Numbered from the stretch's first letter, positions 15,617 to 23,896 are shown. The stretch: DNA of 64,000 nucleotides from UBA2334 sp964396895 (GCA_964396895.1 CAYNGJ010000022.1:1-64000); one strand, 5' to 3'. The notes: generated by a model not told the origin, from the letters alone. Translations and numbers: made by a program.

Positions 15617-16924
15617 ATGCAAAGACGCAACTTCCTGGCCCAAGCCAGCACCCTCGCCCTGTCCACCGGCTGGCTCAGCGCCTGCGGCGGCGGTGGCAGC
15701 ACCGACACCCCCACCACCAGCCCGGTGGTGAGCACGCCACCCGGCACAACGGCCAAATCGCGCGTGATCGTGGTCGGCGGCGGCATGGGTGGCGCCACCG
15801 TGGCCAAGTACCTGCGGCTGTGGGGCGACGCCATCGACGTGACCCTGGTCGAGCGCCAAAGCAGCTACACCTCTCACATCATGAGCAGCCTGGTGCTCAG
15901 TGGTCAGCGCAGCCTGGGCAGCCTGGCTTACGGCCACGATGCCCTGCGCAGCCGTTACGGCGTGAACGTGGTGCTGGGCGACGTGGTGGGCATAGACCCC
16001 GTGGGCGTGAAGGTCACGCTGGCCTCTGGCCAGGTGCTGAGTGCCGACCGCATCGTGCTCGCCCCCGGCATTGAATTCGATGCCGTGCCCGGCCTGGGCA
16101 CGTCAGACCGCATGCCCCACGCCTGGCAGGCCGGCCCCCAGACCAGCCTGCTGGCCAGTCAGCTGGCGGCCATGCCCAGCGGGGGCACGGCCATTCTGAG
16201 CATTCCCAAAGTGCCGTACCGCTGCCCCCCCGGCCCCTATGAGCGCGCCTGCCTGCTGGCCGACTGGATGAAGCTGAACAAGCCCGGCAGCAAGTTGCTG
16301 GTGCTCGATGCCAACCCCGACTTCGTGACCGAAAAGGACAACTTCAGCCAAGCTTTCCATGGCCTGCACGCCAACGTGATTCAGTACGTGCCCAATGCCG
16401 AAGTGACGCAGGTGGACCCCGTGGCCATGACGCTGAACACCCCGCAGGGCCAATTCAAGGGCGACGTGGTCAACCTCATTCCCCGCCAGCGCGCGGGCAC
16501 CGTCATCACGACCAACGGGCTGGCCAACGCCACCGAGGGCCGCTTTGCCGGGGTGAACGTGCTGAGCTACGCCAGCACCATGGCCGGGGCGGGCAAGGTG
16601 CACGTCATTGGCGACAGCAGCGCCACCACCCAGCCCAAGGCCGGCCACATCGCCAACCAGGAGGCCAAGGTGTGTGCCGATGCCATCGTCCGCCTGCTGG
16701 CCGGTGGCAGCCCCGACCCGGCCCCGGTGACCAGCTCAGCCTGCTACTCCACCATCACCATGGGCCAGGCCTCGTGGCTGACCGCCGTGTTCCAGTACGA
16801 CGCGGCCAGCGCCAGCATGCAGGCCGTGGCAGCGTCATCGGCCGCCTCGGTGGGCTGGAGCAGCGGCGACTTCCGCGACATGGGCACCTGGTTCAACGCC
16901 CTGATGGCCGACTCCTTTGCCTGA
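15617..16924 (+). CDS. fccB: Flavocytochrome c sulfide dehydrogenase-like flavoprotein
   Basis: 435 residues. MQRRNFLAQASTLAL is a twin-arginine-like leader that ends in LSAC, so the protein is likely an exported lipoprotein. The Rossmann FAD motif VIVVGGGMGGATVAKYL follows, then the SoxF/FccB-type flavoprotein core with PYRCPPGPYERACLLADW (redox-active Cys region) and the C-terminal FAD segment VHVIGDSSATTQPKAGHIAN. GCCAGGAG precedes the ATG. It pairs with the cytochrome at 15216 and is followed by cytochrome b561. Sulfide oxidation is the family's usual job; no other sox genes are in view, so a different electron donor cannot be excluded. Confidence 0.85.
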   Translation: MQRRNFLAQASTLALSTGWLSACGGGGSTDTPTTSPVVSTPPGTTAKSRVIVVGGGMGGATVAKYLRLWGDAIDVTLVERQSSYTSHIMSSLVLSGQRSLGSLAYGHDALRSRYGVNVVLGDVVGIDPVGVKVTLASGQVLSADRIVLAPGIEFDAVPGLGTSDRMPHAWQAGPQTSLLASQLAAMPSGGTAILSIPKVPYRCPPGPYERACLLADWMKLNKPGSKLLVLDANPDFVTEKDNFSQAFHGLHANVIQYVPNAEVTQVDPVAMTLNTPQGQFKGDVVNLIPRQRAGTVITTNGLANATEGRFAGVNVLSYASTMAGAGKVHVIGDSSATTQPKAGHIANQEAKVCADAIVRLLAGGSPDPAPVTSSACYSTITMGQASWLTAVFQYDAASASMQAVAASSAASVGWSSGDFRDMGTWFNALMADSFA

Positions 16925-16977
16925 CACCGCTGCACCGATTTTTTTTTGCCGCTTCACTCTTGCCCCCCCCTCTGACC

Positions 16978-17577
16978 ATGACCGCCACACCCAACCCGTC
17001 TCCCACCCGCTCACCTTTCTCCAACGCCACCAGCAGTTCACCTTTTCGCCATGGCCCCGCACTGGTGGTCTTGCATTGGCTGATGCTGTTGCTGCTGGTG
17101 GCCGTGTACGCCAGCATCGAGCTGCGCGTGCTGTACGCCAAAGGCACCGACATGCGCGACTTCATGAAGGCCCTGCACTTCATGCTGGGCCTGGCGGTGT
17201 TGGCCATGGTCGCACTGCGGCTGCTGGCCCGCCTGTCTGGCCCACGCCCGCCGGAGCCGCCCACGGCGACCTGGGCACAGCGCCTGGCCGGGCTGGGCCA
17301 CTGGGCGCTGTACGGACTGATGGTGGGCATGCCCGTGCTGGGCTGGCTGGTGCTGAGCGCCTCGGGCAAACCCATTCCCTTCTTCGGCCTGGAACTGCCC
17401 GCCCTGATCGGCCCGGACAAAAACCTGGCCCACGAACTGAAGGAACTCCATGAAACCCTGGGCGTGGCGGGCTACTGGCTGATTGGCCTGCATGCCGCTG
17501 CGGCCCTGGGCCACCACCATGTGCTCAAGGACGGCCTGATGTCGCGGATGACGTTGGGCAACCCGCGCGAGGCCTGA
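16978..17577 (+). CDS. Cytochrome b561 (CybB family)
   Basis: 199 residues with four transmembrane helices and the expected haem-ligand His residues: VVLHWLMLLL in helix 1, KALHFMLGL in helix 2, LGHWALYGLM in helix 3 and the GLHAAAALGHHHVLKDGL end. It is a di-haem inner-membrane electron carrier. It follows the flavocytochrome pair by 53 bp, in a position to exchange electrons between that enzyme and quinones. Eight C at 16963-16970 sit just ahead of the start codon where a ribosome binding site would be expected; none is visible. Confidence 0.87.
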   Translation: MTATPNPSPTRSPFSNATSSSPFRHGPALVVLHWLMLLLLVAVYASIELRVLYAKGTDMRDFMKALHFMLGLAVLAMVALRLLARLSGPRPPEPPTATWAQRLAGLGHWALYGLMVGMPVLGWLVLSASGKPIPFFGLELPALIGPDKNLAHELKELHETLGVAGYWLIGLHAAAALGHHHVLKDGLMSRMTLGNPREA

Positions 17578-17814
17578 TCTGGCATTTTCTGCATCAAAAG
17601 TGCCTGCAGCGCGTTCTGATGCCGGACCAAGTGGTTGCCATTGCCCTGTGGTGCAGCAGTGCGCTCCCGAACCCGTTCGGCGCTCAGGCTGGTGCCCAGG
17701 TGGGGGAAGGGGTGCGTCATGGAAGCAGCGGCTTCATCACTGGGCCATCAATGCCGGTGGGCCGCGTCGGCGGCCATGTCACGCGGGGTTTGTATCCAAA
17801 CCATGACCTCGCGT

Positions 17815-18046
17815 TCACCGGCGCGCTGAACGCATGCGCATCACATCGCCGTCCATGGCCATGTGGTGCAACTCCACCGCTGCGGCCACCGGTGTGCGCG
17901 CGGCCAGCAGGCGGTCGGGCTCGGTACCGGTGTTTTCAATGGTGCGGAAGTACACCGCCCCCATGGGCGTGCAACGGCGCACACCAAGCCATGACCAGCC
18001 ACACCAGGGCCGTCCAGGTGCCGTGCCACGCCAGCTGTGGCTTCAT
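17815..18046 (-). pseudogene. Decayed PCuAC-type copper chaperone
   Basis: The ATG at 18046 overlaps the Crp/Fnr stop (ATGA) and encodes a signal peptide (MKPQLAWHGTWTALVWLVM to LHAH) that then runs out of frame and stops at 17936. In the next frame the central PCuAC segment appears: MGAVYFRTIENTGTEPDRLL then VELHHMAMDGDVMRMRSA, after which it stops at 17815. It keeps the His-X10-Met half of the copper motif but lacks the first 20-30 mature residues and the second half with HXM. I read a deletion, a frameshift and a 3' truncation. An intact copy lies at 19332-19838. The bases 17578-17814 hold nothing else I recognise. Confidence 0.65.
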
Positions 18047-18726
18047 GTGGCCACCCTGGACAGGCCCAGCCCCAAGGCCTGGGCAGCGGCCGCACCGGCG
18101 GCGGCCCCCGCGTCTTGCCAGCGCCGTGGCCCGCTCTTTTTGCTGCGGGGCGGCAGCAACTGGGCCAGGGCGCGGCACACGGTTTCGGGCTTGGCGTCCA
18201 CCACCTCGGCCAACACGCGCAGCGGCGGCAGGCTGTTGCGCAGGGCGTCTGCGTCCAACGGTTGGCTGCGCACAAACCCGGGCACGGGGGCGTGACCGAG
18301 CAGGCGCAGCAACTCCGTCAGGCGCACGGGCACCTGACCGGTGCGCACGCGGGCCATGTCGTGGCTGCGCTGGGGCTGCTGCAGCACGGCTTCCACCAGC
18401 CACTGCTGACGCTGCTCGGCACTGGCGGGTTGCAGGGGTTGCAGCACCACGTCGTTGAAGGCACTGGCCTGCAACTGGTAGCCCTGGTCGCACAGCGACT
18501 CGAACCCCAGCAAATCCCCCGCCTGGGCGAGCATGACCAGCACCGTGTGGTCGTTGCCCACCTGGTCCAGCCTGACCAAGCCGGACACCACACGCCACAG
18601 GCCGCCCCGCTGACCCGCGTGGAACAACACATCACCCGCCGCCAGGTCGCGAACAGGCAAGGCCTGCCCGACGGCCAGACTGGCCGGGGTGGGTTGGGGG
18701 TTGGAACGCAGCACAGATGTCAACAT
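18043..18726 (-). CDS. Crp/Fnr-family transcriptional regulator
   Basis: 227 residues: an N-terminal cyclic-nucleotide-binding beta-barrel (LAAGDVLFHAGQRGGLWRVV, then VMLAQAGDLLGFESL) and a C-terminal winged helix (LRVLAEVVDAKPETVCRALA as recognition region). No N-terminal Cys cluster is present, so it is not an oxygen-sensing Fnr; effector unknown. ATG at 18726 follows AAGG by 8 bases; a GTG at 18735 is the alternative. It lies downstream of a copper-handling gene set on the same strand and overlaps the decayed PCuAC gene, suggesting control of respiratory or copper genes. Confidence 0.85.
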   Translation of the reverse strand: MLTSVLRSNPQPTPASLAVGQALPVRDLAAGDVLFHAGQRGGLWRVVSGLVRLDQVGNDHTVLVMLAQAGDLLGFESLCDQGYQLQASAFNDVVLQPLQPASAEQRQQWLVEAVLQQPQRSHDMARVRTGQVPVRLTELLRLLGHAPVPGFVRSQPLDADALRNSLPPLRVLAEVVDAKPETVCRALAQLLPPRSKKSGPRRWQDAGAAAGAAAAQALGLGLSRVAT

Positions 18727-18744
18727 GGCACACACCTTATTTCA

Positions 18745-18797
18745 TATAAATACCAACTACAGCGCTTGATGGAGTTGACTTTACAGCTATCAAAATA
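18745..18797 (+). repeat. Dispersed AT-rich intergenic repeat, copy 2
   Basis: Contains CTACAGCGCTTGATGG and, 11 bases on, CAGCTATCAAAATA, the two conserved blocks of the family. It fills the gap between the Spy-like gene and the Crp/Fnr start, so it could influence that promoter. Confidence 0.6.
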
Positions 18798-18806
18798 CCG
18801 TAATCC

Positions 18807-19244
18807 TCAGCGCAAACCATTCAGGTACAGGCGTTTGAGCGCTGCAAACTGATCGGCAGTCAGAATCAGCCGCACCGCGTCCACACAGTGGCTGCGGCCC
18901 TTCAGGTGAGCCACCTCGGCGTCGGCAATGCGGAGCATGAGCGCGTCGCGCTTGGCCTGGGGCTCGTTGTCCAAAATGGCCAGTCGCAGTTCGCCGCGCA
19001 GGTCCAGAATTTTTTTCTGGGTGGCCACGCGGCCAGGCATGGCCGTTTTGCGGAAATCCTCCAACGCCTTGATTTGCTCGGTGCTCAGGCCCAGGTCGGC
19101 TTCGTGGCGCATGGTCAGCGGCATCAGCTCGACCACGGGCAAGGCGCCGTCGCCGGGCACCGATTTGGCGTGACTCAGACCGGCACCAGCGGCCAGGGCG
19201 AGAGCCAAGGTCAGGCTGCGTGCGAGTGTGGGAATGGGTGTCAT
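18807..19244 (-). CDS. Periplasmic Spy/CpxP-like protein
   Basis: 145 residues with a Sec signal (LTLALALAAGAGLSHA). The mature part is all-helical and carries two spaced copies of the LTxxQ-type signature, LGLSTEQIKALEDF and LILTADQFAALKRL, as in Spy, CpxP and zinc-resistance-associated proteins. These act as periplasmic chaperones or metal-stress sensors. It lies between the PCuAC gene and the Crp/Fnr gene on the same strand, fitting a metal-stress role. Confidence 0.7.
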   Translation of the reverse strand: MTPIPTLARSLTLALALAAGAGLSHAKSVPGDGALPVVELMPLTMRHEADLGLSTEQIKALEDFRKTAMPGRVATQKKILDLRGELRLAILDNEPQAKRDALMLRIADAEVAHLKGRSHCVDAVRLILTADQFAALKRLYLNGLR

Positions 19245-19331
19245 GACAACTCCATGGGTTCAAACAAGGGGCCACGCGCTGGCCCCGGGGCGTGGTTGCC
19301 GCCGCCAAGGCGCACCCCATTCAACGGTGGG

Positions 19332-19838
19332 TCAGTGCTTCATGCCGCCATGCGACATGCCAGGCGCCATGCCCTTCATGGGGGCGTTGCCGCCCCCCAG
19401 GGCGGTCACGGGTGCGCTGACTTCCTGTGAAAAGCGCTGTTTGGCCGCGTCTTCAAACACCAGGGTCAGGGGCACGGTGTCGCCACCCTTCACCGCTTGC
19501 TTCAAGTCCATCAGCATGACGTGGTAGCCACCGGGCTTGAGCTCCAGCGCGCGGCCAGCGGCCAGGTCCAGGCCAGGCACTTGGCGCATGCGCATCACAT
19601 CGTTTTCCATGGCCATTTCGTGGATTTCCACCACCCCGGCCACGGGCGAGCTGGCTGACACCAGGCGGGCGTTTTTGTCGGCGGTCAGGCGCATGAAGGC
19701 GCCGGTGGCCTTTTGTTGGGCCACGGTGCCGCGCACCCAGGCGTCTTCCACCTTGACGGTGGTCTGCGCCCAAAGTGTGGTGGCCGACAAGGCCAGGCAG
19801 GCGACCGCCACGGCGGACTTGAAGGGACGTGTGTTCAT
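19332..19838 (-). CDS. Periplasmic copper chaperone PCuAC
   Basis: 168 residues. It delivers Cu(I) to the CuA or CuB site of cytochrome c oxidase, working with Sco. The signal peptide ends at LWAQ, and the copper motif HX10MX21HXM is exact: H73, M84, H106, M108. The C-terminus adds a Met/His tail (MKGMAPGMSHGGMKH) that could bind extra copper. AGGAG lies 10 bases ahead of the ATG at 19838. The Sco gene sits 82 bp upstream on the same strand. Confidence 0.92.
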   Translation of the reverse strand: MNTRPFKSAVAVACLALSATTLWAQTTVKVEDAWVRGTVAQQKATGAFMRLTADKNARLVSASSPVAGVVEIHEMAMENDVMRMRQVPGLDLAAGRALELKPGGYHVMLMDLKQAVKGGDTVPLTLVFEDAAKQRFSQEVSAPVTALGGGNAPMKGMAPGMSHGGMKH

Positions 19839-19920
19839 GAAAATTCTCCTGTGAACGTGAAACAAAACAAATGGGGGAGTGGCGGGCACCCGTGGCCCAC
19901 CCACCGGGGAAACGGTGCGC

Positions 19921-20610
19921 TCAGCCCTTGCCCAGCAGCAGGCGAACGTCGTGGGTGTAGTCGTCAGCGGTCTGTTCGTGGCGCAGTGCCACGCGCAAGC
20001 GGCCCTGTGGATCGAACAGGTAGGTGGTGGCCGTGTGGTCCATGGTGTAGCCGCTGCCCGTGGACACCTTCTGGTAGAACACCTTGAAGTCGTTGGCCAT
20101 GGCCCGCGTTTGCTCGGCCGTGCCGCGCAGGGCCAGAAATCGGGGATCAAACGCGGCCATGTAGTCGCGCAGCAGCTCGGGCGTGTCGCGTTCGGGGTCC
20201 ACGGTGACAAACAGCACCTGCAGCCGGGCGGCCTGCTCGCGCCCCAGCAACTGCATGACCTGCACCGCCCGGTTGAGCGCGGTGGGGCAAACGTCGGGGC
20301 ACTGCACAAAACCGAAGTAGAGCATGACCACCTGGCCCGAGAAGTTGGCCAGGCTGCGGGGTTGGCCGTTCATGTCGGTCATCTCGAAACCCTGGCCGTA
20401 AGGAGCGCCCGTCAGGTCAATGCCCGTGAACGACACCGTGTCTTGACCCCCTTGGCACCCCGGCAGCACCAGGCTGCCGAGCAGCGGCAATGCCAGTGCG
20501 CCCCCCAGCCGCTGGCCGAAGGTGCGCCGGCTCAAGGGCGCAGTGGTCGTCGCCAATGACGACCCCAAGGTGGCGCGGTGCGCGCCAACCGATGACAGTG
20601 CAGAAAACAT
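19921..20610 (-). CDS. Sco1/SenC family copper-transfer protein
   Basis: 229 residues with a Tat-like and lipobox leader (LSRRTFGQRLGG, then LVLPGC), so it is membrane-anchored. The thioredoxin-like domain has the copper-binding CPDVC (in YFGFVQCPDVCPTAL) and the distal His in MDHTATTYLFDP, as required for CuA assembly of cytochrome oxidase. The ATG at 20610 was chosen over one at 20670; an even later start near the twin arginine is possible. It is followed by PCuAC, its usual partner. Confidence 0.9.
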   Translation of the reverse strand: MFSALSSVGAHRATLGSSLATTTAPLSRRTFGQRLGGALALPLLGSLVLPGCQGGQDTVSFTGIDLTGAPYGQGFEMTDMNGQPRSLANFSGQVVMLYFGFVQCPDVCPTALNRAVQVMQLLGREQAARLQVLFVTVDPERDTPELLRDYMAAFDPRFLALRGTAEQTRAMANDFKVFYQKVSTGSGYTMDHTATTYLFDPQGRLRVALRHEQTADDYTHDVRLLLGKG

Positions 20611-20685
20611 GAAACCCACCGTGAAACCAGAAATCCCAGCAAGCCCGCCCTGGGTCACAGGGACAGGCACGCACGAAGGCGGCGA

Positions 20686-21111
20686 TCAGGCGGTGAGCGG
20701 GGGCGCGCGGGGCTGCGCAGCAGCCCAGGCCGACACAGGGTGGTGGGCGCGGAAAAACGCGGGCGGCAAGGCCGACAGCACCGACGCGTGCAGGGCCAGC
20801 GCCGCTGGCGCGGGTGGTACCGCCAGGTGGGGCAGGTGCATGGCGCACCAGTCGCAATTGGCCATGCCCATGGCAGGGGCCGGGTCGTCGGGCTGGCCCG
20901 GTTGCGGGGCAGATGCCGGTGAGGCACTGTCCAGCTTGACCCAGGCCATGCCGGTGATGGTGCACACCTCCACCATGCCCGCCGCACCCGACAGGTGCGG
21001 CACCACGGCGTGGGACACCAGCGGCAGCACACCGGCGCACAGCACCGACAAGGCAGCAAGCCAAGCCGTGAACTGGCGCAAGATGTGGCGCGGCAACCGG
21101 AGGGTGAACAT
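20686..21111 (-). CDS. DUF2946 family protein
   Basis: 141 residues. A hydrophobic N-terminus (LAALSVLCAGVLPLVSHAV) precedes the family's conserved VCTITGMAWV and CDWCAMHLPHL blocks, both Cys-containing and resembling a metal site. DUF2946 genes are commonly found beside copper genes; the function is not established. It heads the DUF2946-Sco-PCuAC-Spy series on the minus strand. Confidence 0.8.
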   Translation of the reverse strand: MFTLRLPRHILRQFTAWLAALSVLCAGVLPLVSHAVVPHLSGAAGMVEVCTITGMAWVKLDSASPASAPQPGQPDDPAPAMGMANCDWCAMHLPHLAVPPAPAALALHASVLSALPPAFFRAHHPVSAWAAAQPRAPPLTA

Positions 21112-21131
21112 GGCAGACAGTTTAGCCGACG

Positions 21132-21677
21132 TCAATCCCCAGGGCCTTGATGCAGCGCACGTTGTTCCCATTGCATGGCAATGTGGTTGACCAATGACGA
21201 CACCGTGGGCCGCCCCGTTTCCAGCACATGGTGGGCCACCTCGCGGTACAGCGGGTCGCGCACGGCAAACAGTTCTTTGAGCTTTTTCAGGGGGTCACCC
21301 ACCTGCAGCAGCGGCCGGGTGGTGTCGTGCCGCAAGCGGCGGTACAGCTCTTCGGGCGACGACTTCAGGTAGACCACCCAACCCTGGCGCTTGAGGGTTT
21401 GGCGGTTGGCCTCGCGCAGCACCGCGCCGCCGCCGGTGGACAGCACCACCCCCTGGCGCTGCGCCAGTTCGGCCAGGGTGGCCTGCTCCAGGTCGCGAAA
21501 GGCGTGCTCGCCCTCGCGCTCGAAATACTCGCGCACGCTGCAGCCCTGGCGCTGTTCGATGAAGTGGTCGGCATCCACAAACACCAGCCCCAAGCGACGC
21601 GCCAGGTGGCGCCCTACGGTGGATTTACCCGACCCGGGCAAGCCCACCAACACAATGGAACCTTGCAATTCAGTCAT
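21132..21677 (-). CDS. aroK: Shikimate kinase
   Basis: 181 residues. It phosphorylates shikimate in aromatic amino acid synthesis. P-loop GLPGSGKST, shikimate-binding DADHFIEQR and GGGAVLR, and lid RRLRHDTTRPLL are all present. The ATG at 21677 overlaps the plsC stop (ATGA). In many betaproteobacteria aroK follows pilQ and precedes aroB; here it is at the end of the pyrimidine/plsC unit and pilQ (54309) is followed by ychF instead. Confidence 0.93.
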   Translation of the reverse strand: MTELQGSIVLVGLPGSGKSTVGRHLARRLGLVFVDADHFIEQRQGCSVREYFEREGEHAFRDLEQATLAELAQRQGVVLSTGGGAVLREANRQTLKRQGWVVYLKSSPEELYRRLRHDTTRPLLQVGDPLKKLKELFAVRDPLYREVAHHVLETGRPTVSSLVNHIAMQWEQRALHQGPGD

Positions 21678-22480
21678 TCGGGCTGTGGCCCACCGGCGCG
21701 GGTCGATCGGCTGGGGTGAATCTGGTGGGTGGACGGCATGGGGCGCATGGCGGCCAGCATGGCCACAATGGTCTGGTGAAGGTCGGCCGACCAGGTGCGG
21801 CGATCGCGCCCCTCGGGCCACTGTGGCTGCCCATGGGTGAGCACGGCCTGCAGCCCGTCGGCCCCCAGGGTGCGCCACAGCGAGGCCAGCAACGTGGTGT
21901 TGCCCACATACACCGGTGCCGAGCTGGGTTGGCCATGGGCATCCAGGTAGGCCAGGGCCACGGGTTGCACCGGCGAGGGTGCGGAAATGGCGGCCTGCAA
22001 CAAGTTGGCGTGAAAGGGCAGCACACCCTGGCCGTCGCCAGTGGTGCCCTCGGGGAAGACCGCCAGCACGTCGCCACCGCGCAGGGCATCGGCCATGTGG
22101 TGCACCACACGCATGGCGTCGCGCCGACTGTCGCGCTCAATGAACAGGGTGCCCGCACCGGCAATGAGCGAACCCAGCAGCGGCCAGTGCTTCACGTCGG
22201 CTTTGGACACAAAGTGGGCCGGTCCGCTGGCGTTCATGACCAGGATGTCCAGCCAGGAAATGTGGTTGGCCACCACCAGCAGTGGCCCGGCCACCGGTGG
22301 CGTGCCCTGCACCTGCAGCGCAATCCCCATGTGCGAGAGCATGCGTTGCGACCAGGCCTGCACAGCGAGCTGGCGCTGTGCGGGTGTCAGGTGGGCAAAG
22401 TGGCGGCGCAGGGTCCACAGCCCGGCCAGCACATGGGCCAGGGCCCTCAGGGCTCGCCAGACGGTGCGCGGCAGCGTCAT
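21674..22480 (-). CDS. plsC: 1-acyl-glycerol-3-phosphate acyltransferase (PlsC-like)
   Basis: 268 residues. It acylates lysophosphatidate or a related lysolipid at the membrane. The family motifs are visible: NHISWLD (HX4D), GTLFIERDSRRD, VFPEGTT and the VQPVALAY region. The start codon overlaps the pyrX stop (ATGA), and its own stop overlaps aroK, so it is part of the long minus-strand unit. A housekeeping plsC elsewhere cannot be ruled out. Confidence 0.88.
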   Translation of the reverse strand: MTLPRTVWRALRALAHVLAGLWTLRRHFAHLTPAQRQLAVQAWSQRMLSHMGIALQVQGTPPVAGPLLVVANHISWLDILVMNASGPAHFVSKADVKHWPLLGSLIAGAGTLFIERDSRRDAMRVVHHMADALRGGDVLAVFPEGTTGDGQGVLPFHANLLQAAISAPSPVQPVALAYLDAHGQPSSAPVYVGNTTLLASLWRTLGADGLQAVLTHGQPQWPEGRDRRTWSADLHQTIVAMLAAMRPMPSTHQIHPSRSTRAGGPQPE

Positions 22481-23820
22481 GCCTCAGCCGTGGTCGCCCG
22501 GCGGGCGGCCTCGCGGGCGTTGTCGTGGGCGACCTGCCCGCCCACCAGGGTGCAGCGCACCACGGCGGGCAACTCGGTGCCAGCAAAGGGCGTGTGCTTG
22601 CCCTGGCTGACCAGCCCATCGGGCCGTGGGGTCCACCAGGCGGCCGGGTCGAACACGCAGAGGTCGGCCACGCCGCCCTCCACCAGCCGCCCGGCGCTGG
22701 CCGCCAAGGTGCCCAGGCTGTGGCCCAGCACCTGCGCTGGGCCGTGGGTGACGGTGCCCAAGGCACGCAGCCAGCCCACACCGTCGGCCTGCGCCCAATG
22801 GGCCGCCAGCGACAGCAGCAGTTCCACGGCGGTGGCACCCACCTCGGCTTCGGCAAACGGCAGCACCTTGGCGTCTTCGTCCACCGGGGTGTGGTCGGAG
22901 ACCAGGGCGTCGATGGTGCCGTCGGCCAGGGCAGCGCGCAATGCGTCGCGGTCGCGCTGCTGGCGCAGCGGGGGCGACAAACGGGTGCGGCTGTCGAAGT
23001 AGCCCAGGTCCACGTCGATCAGGTGCAGGTTGTGCACGCTCACGTCGCAGGTCACGGGCAGGCCTTCGGCCTTGGCCTGGCGCACCAGTTCAACGCCCGC
23101 CGCGCTGCTGAGGCGGCACAGGTGCACGCGGGCGCGGGTGCTGCGCACCAGCTCGAAAATGGTGTGCAGCGCAATCAGTTCGGCCATGACGGGCACACCC
23201 GCCAGCCCCATGCGCGTGGCCAATGGCCCGCTGGCGGCCACGCCCTTGCCCAGCCACGCGTCTTGCGGGCGCAGCCACACGGTGTAGCCAAAGGTGGCGG
23301 CGTACTGCAAGGCGCGTTGCAGCACTTGGGTGTTGACGATGGGCACCTCGGCCTGGCCAAAGCCAATGCAGCCCACCTCGGTCAGCTCGACCATTTCTGT
23401 CAGCACCTCGCCGGCCAGCCCGCGCGTGAGGGCACCCAGCGGGAACACCCGCGCCTGGTGCAGTTTTTCGGCACGGTACTTGAGCATGTCCACCAGGCCT
23501 GGCTCGTCCAGCACGGGGTCGGTGTCGGGGGGGCAGACCAGGCTGGTCACGCCACCGGCCACGGCGGCGGACATTTCGCTTTCCAGCATGCCCGCGTACT
23601 CCTGGCCGGGCTCGCGCAGCCTCACGGCCAAATCGACCAGACCGGGCGCGACGATGCAGCCCGTGGCGTCAATGCGGCGACTGGGTTCAAAGCCGCTGCC
23701 GGGTTCGCCCAGACCGGGTTTGATGGCAATGATGCGACCGGCGGCCACGGCCACGTCGCACAACTCGTCGCGGCCCGTGGCGGGGTCGATCACACGGCCA
23801 CCGTGGATGAGGATTTTCAT
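22477..23820 (-). CDS. pyrX: Inactive dihydroorotase-like subunit PyrX (PyrC')
   Basis: 447 residues of the dihydroorotase fold, but the metal motif that should read DLHVHLREPG is DLAVRLREPG: the two zinc His are replaced by A65 and R67. SDHTP near the end is kept. In Pseudomonas and relatives this non-catalytic PyrC' forms a complex with PyrB and is needed for its assembly or activity. It follows pyrB on the same strand, separated by a 76-bp gap filled by a dispersed repeat, and overlaps plsC by four bases. A catalytic pyrC should exist elsewhere in the genome. Confidence 0.9.
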   Translation of the reverse strand: MKILIHGGRVIDPATGRDELCDVAVAAGRIIAIKPGLGEPGSGFEPSRRIDATGCIVAPGLVDLAVRLREPGQEYAGMLESEMSAAVAGGVTSLVCPPDTDPVLDEPGLVDMLKYRAEKLHQARVFPLGALTRGLAGEVLTEMVELTEVGCIGFGQAEVPIVNTQVLQRALQYAATFGYTVWLRPQDAWLGKGVAASGPLATRMGLAGVPVMAELIALHTIFELVRSTRARVHLCRLSSAAGVELVRQAKAEGLPVTCDVSVHNLHLIDVDLGYFDSRTRLSPPLRQQRDRDALRAALADGTIDALVSDHTPVDEDAKVLPFAEAEVGATAVELLLSLAAHWAQADGVGWLRALGTVTHGPAQVLGHSLGTLAASAGRLVEGGVADLCVFDPAAWWTPRPDGLVSQGKHTPFAGTELPAVVRCTLVGGQVAHDNAREAARRATTAEA

Positions 23821-23830
23821 GCTGCGTCCT

Positions 23831-23892
23831 GATTTTTTAAGCTTTTTTGCACTCTAGCGCTTTTATTTATTCAATAGTTAGCTACCAAATAA
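23831..23892 (+). repeat. Dispersed AT-rich intergenic repeat, copy 3
   Basis: ATTTTTTAAGCTTTTTTGC, CTCTAGCGCTTTTATTTATT and TTAGCTACCAAATAAG follow one another. It matches the copy at 39213 closely in order, spacing and most bases. It occupies the whole gap between pyrB and pyrX inside an otherwise tight operon. Confidence 0.75.
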
Positions 23893-23896
23893 GCAT

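Noticed and set aside
16963..16970. Run of eight C just ahead of the cytochrome b561 start as a phase-variation tract
   Set aside because: It is outside the reading frame and only eight bases; an effect on translation is possible but unsupported.
17754..17834. Short frame (EVMVWIQTPRDMAADAAHRH) just beyond the decayed PCuAC gene
   Set aside because: Not recognised, no start signal; probably more debris of the same decayed locus.
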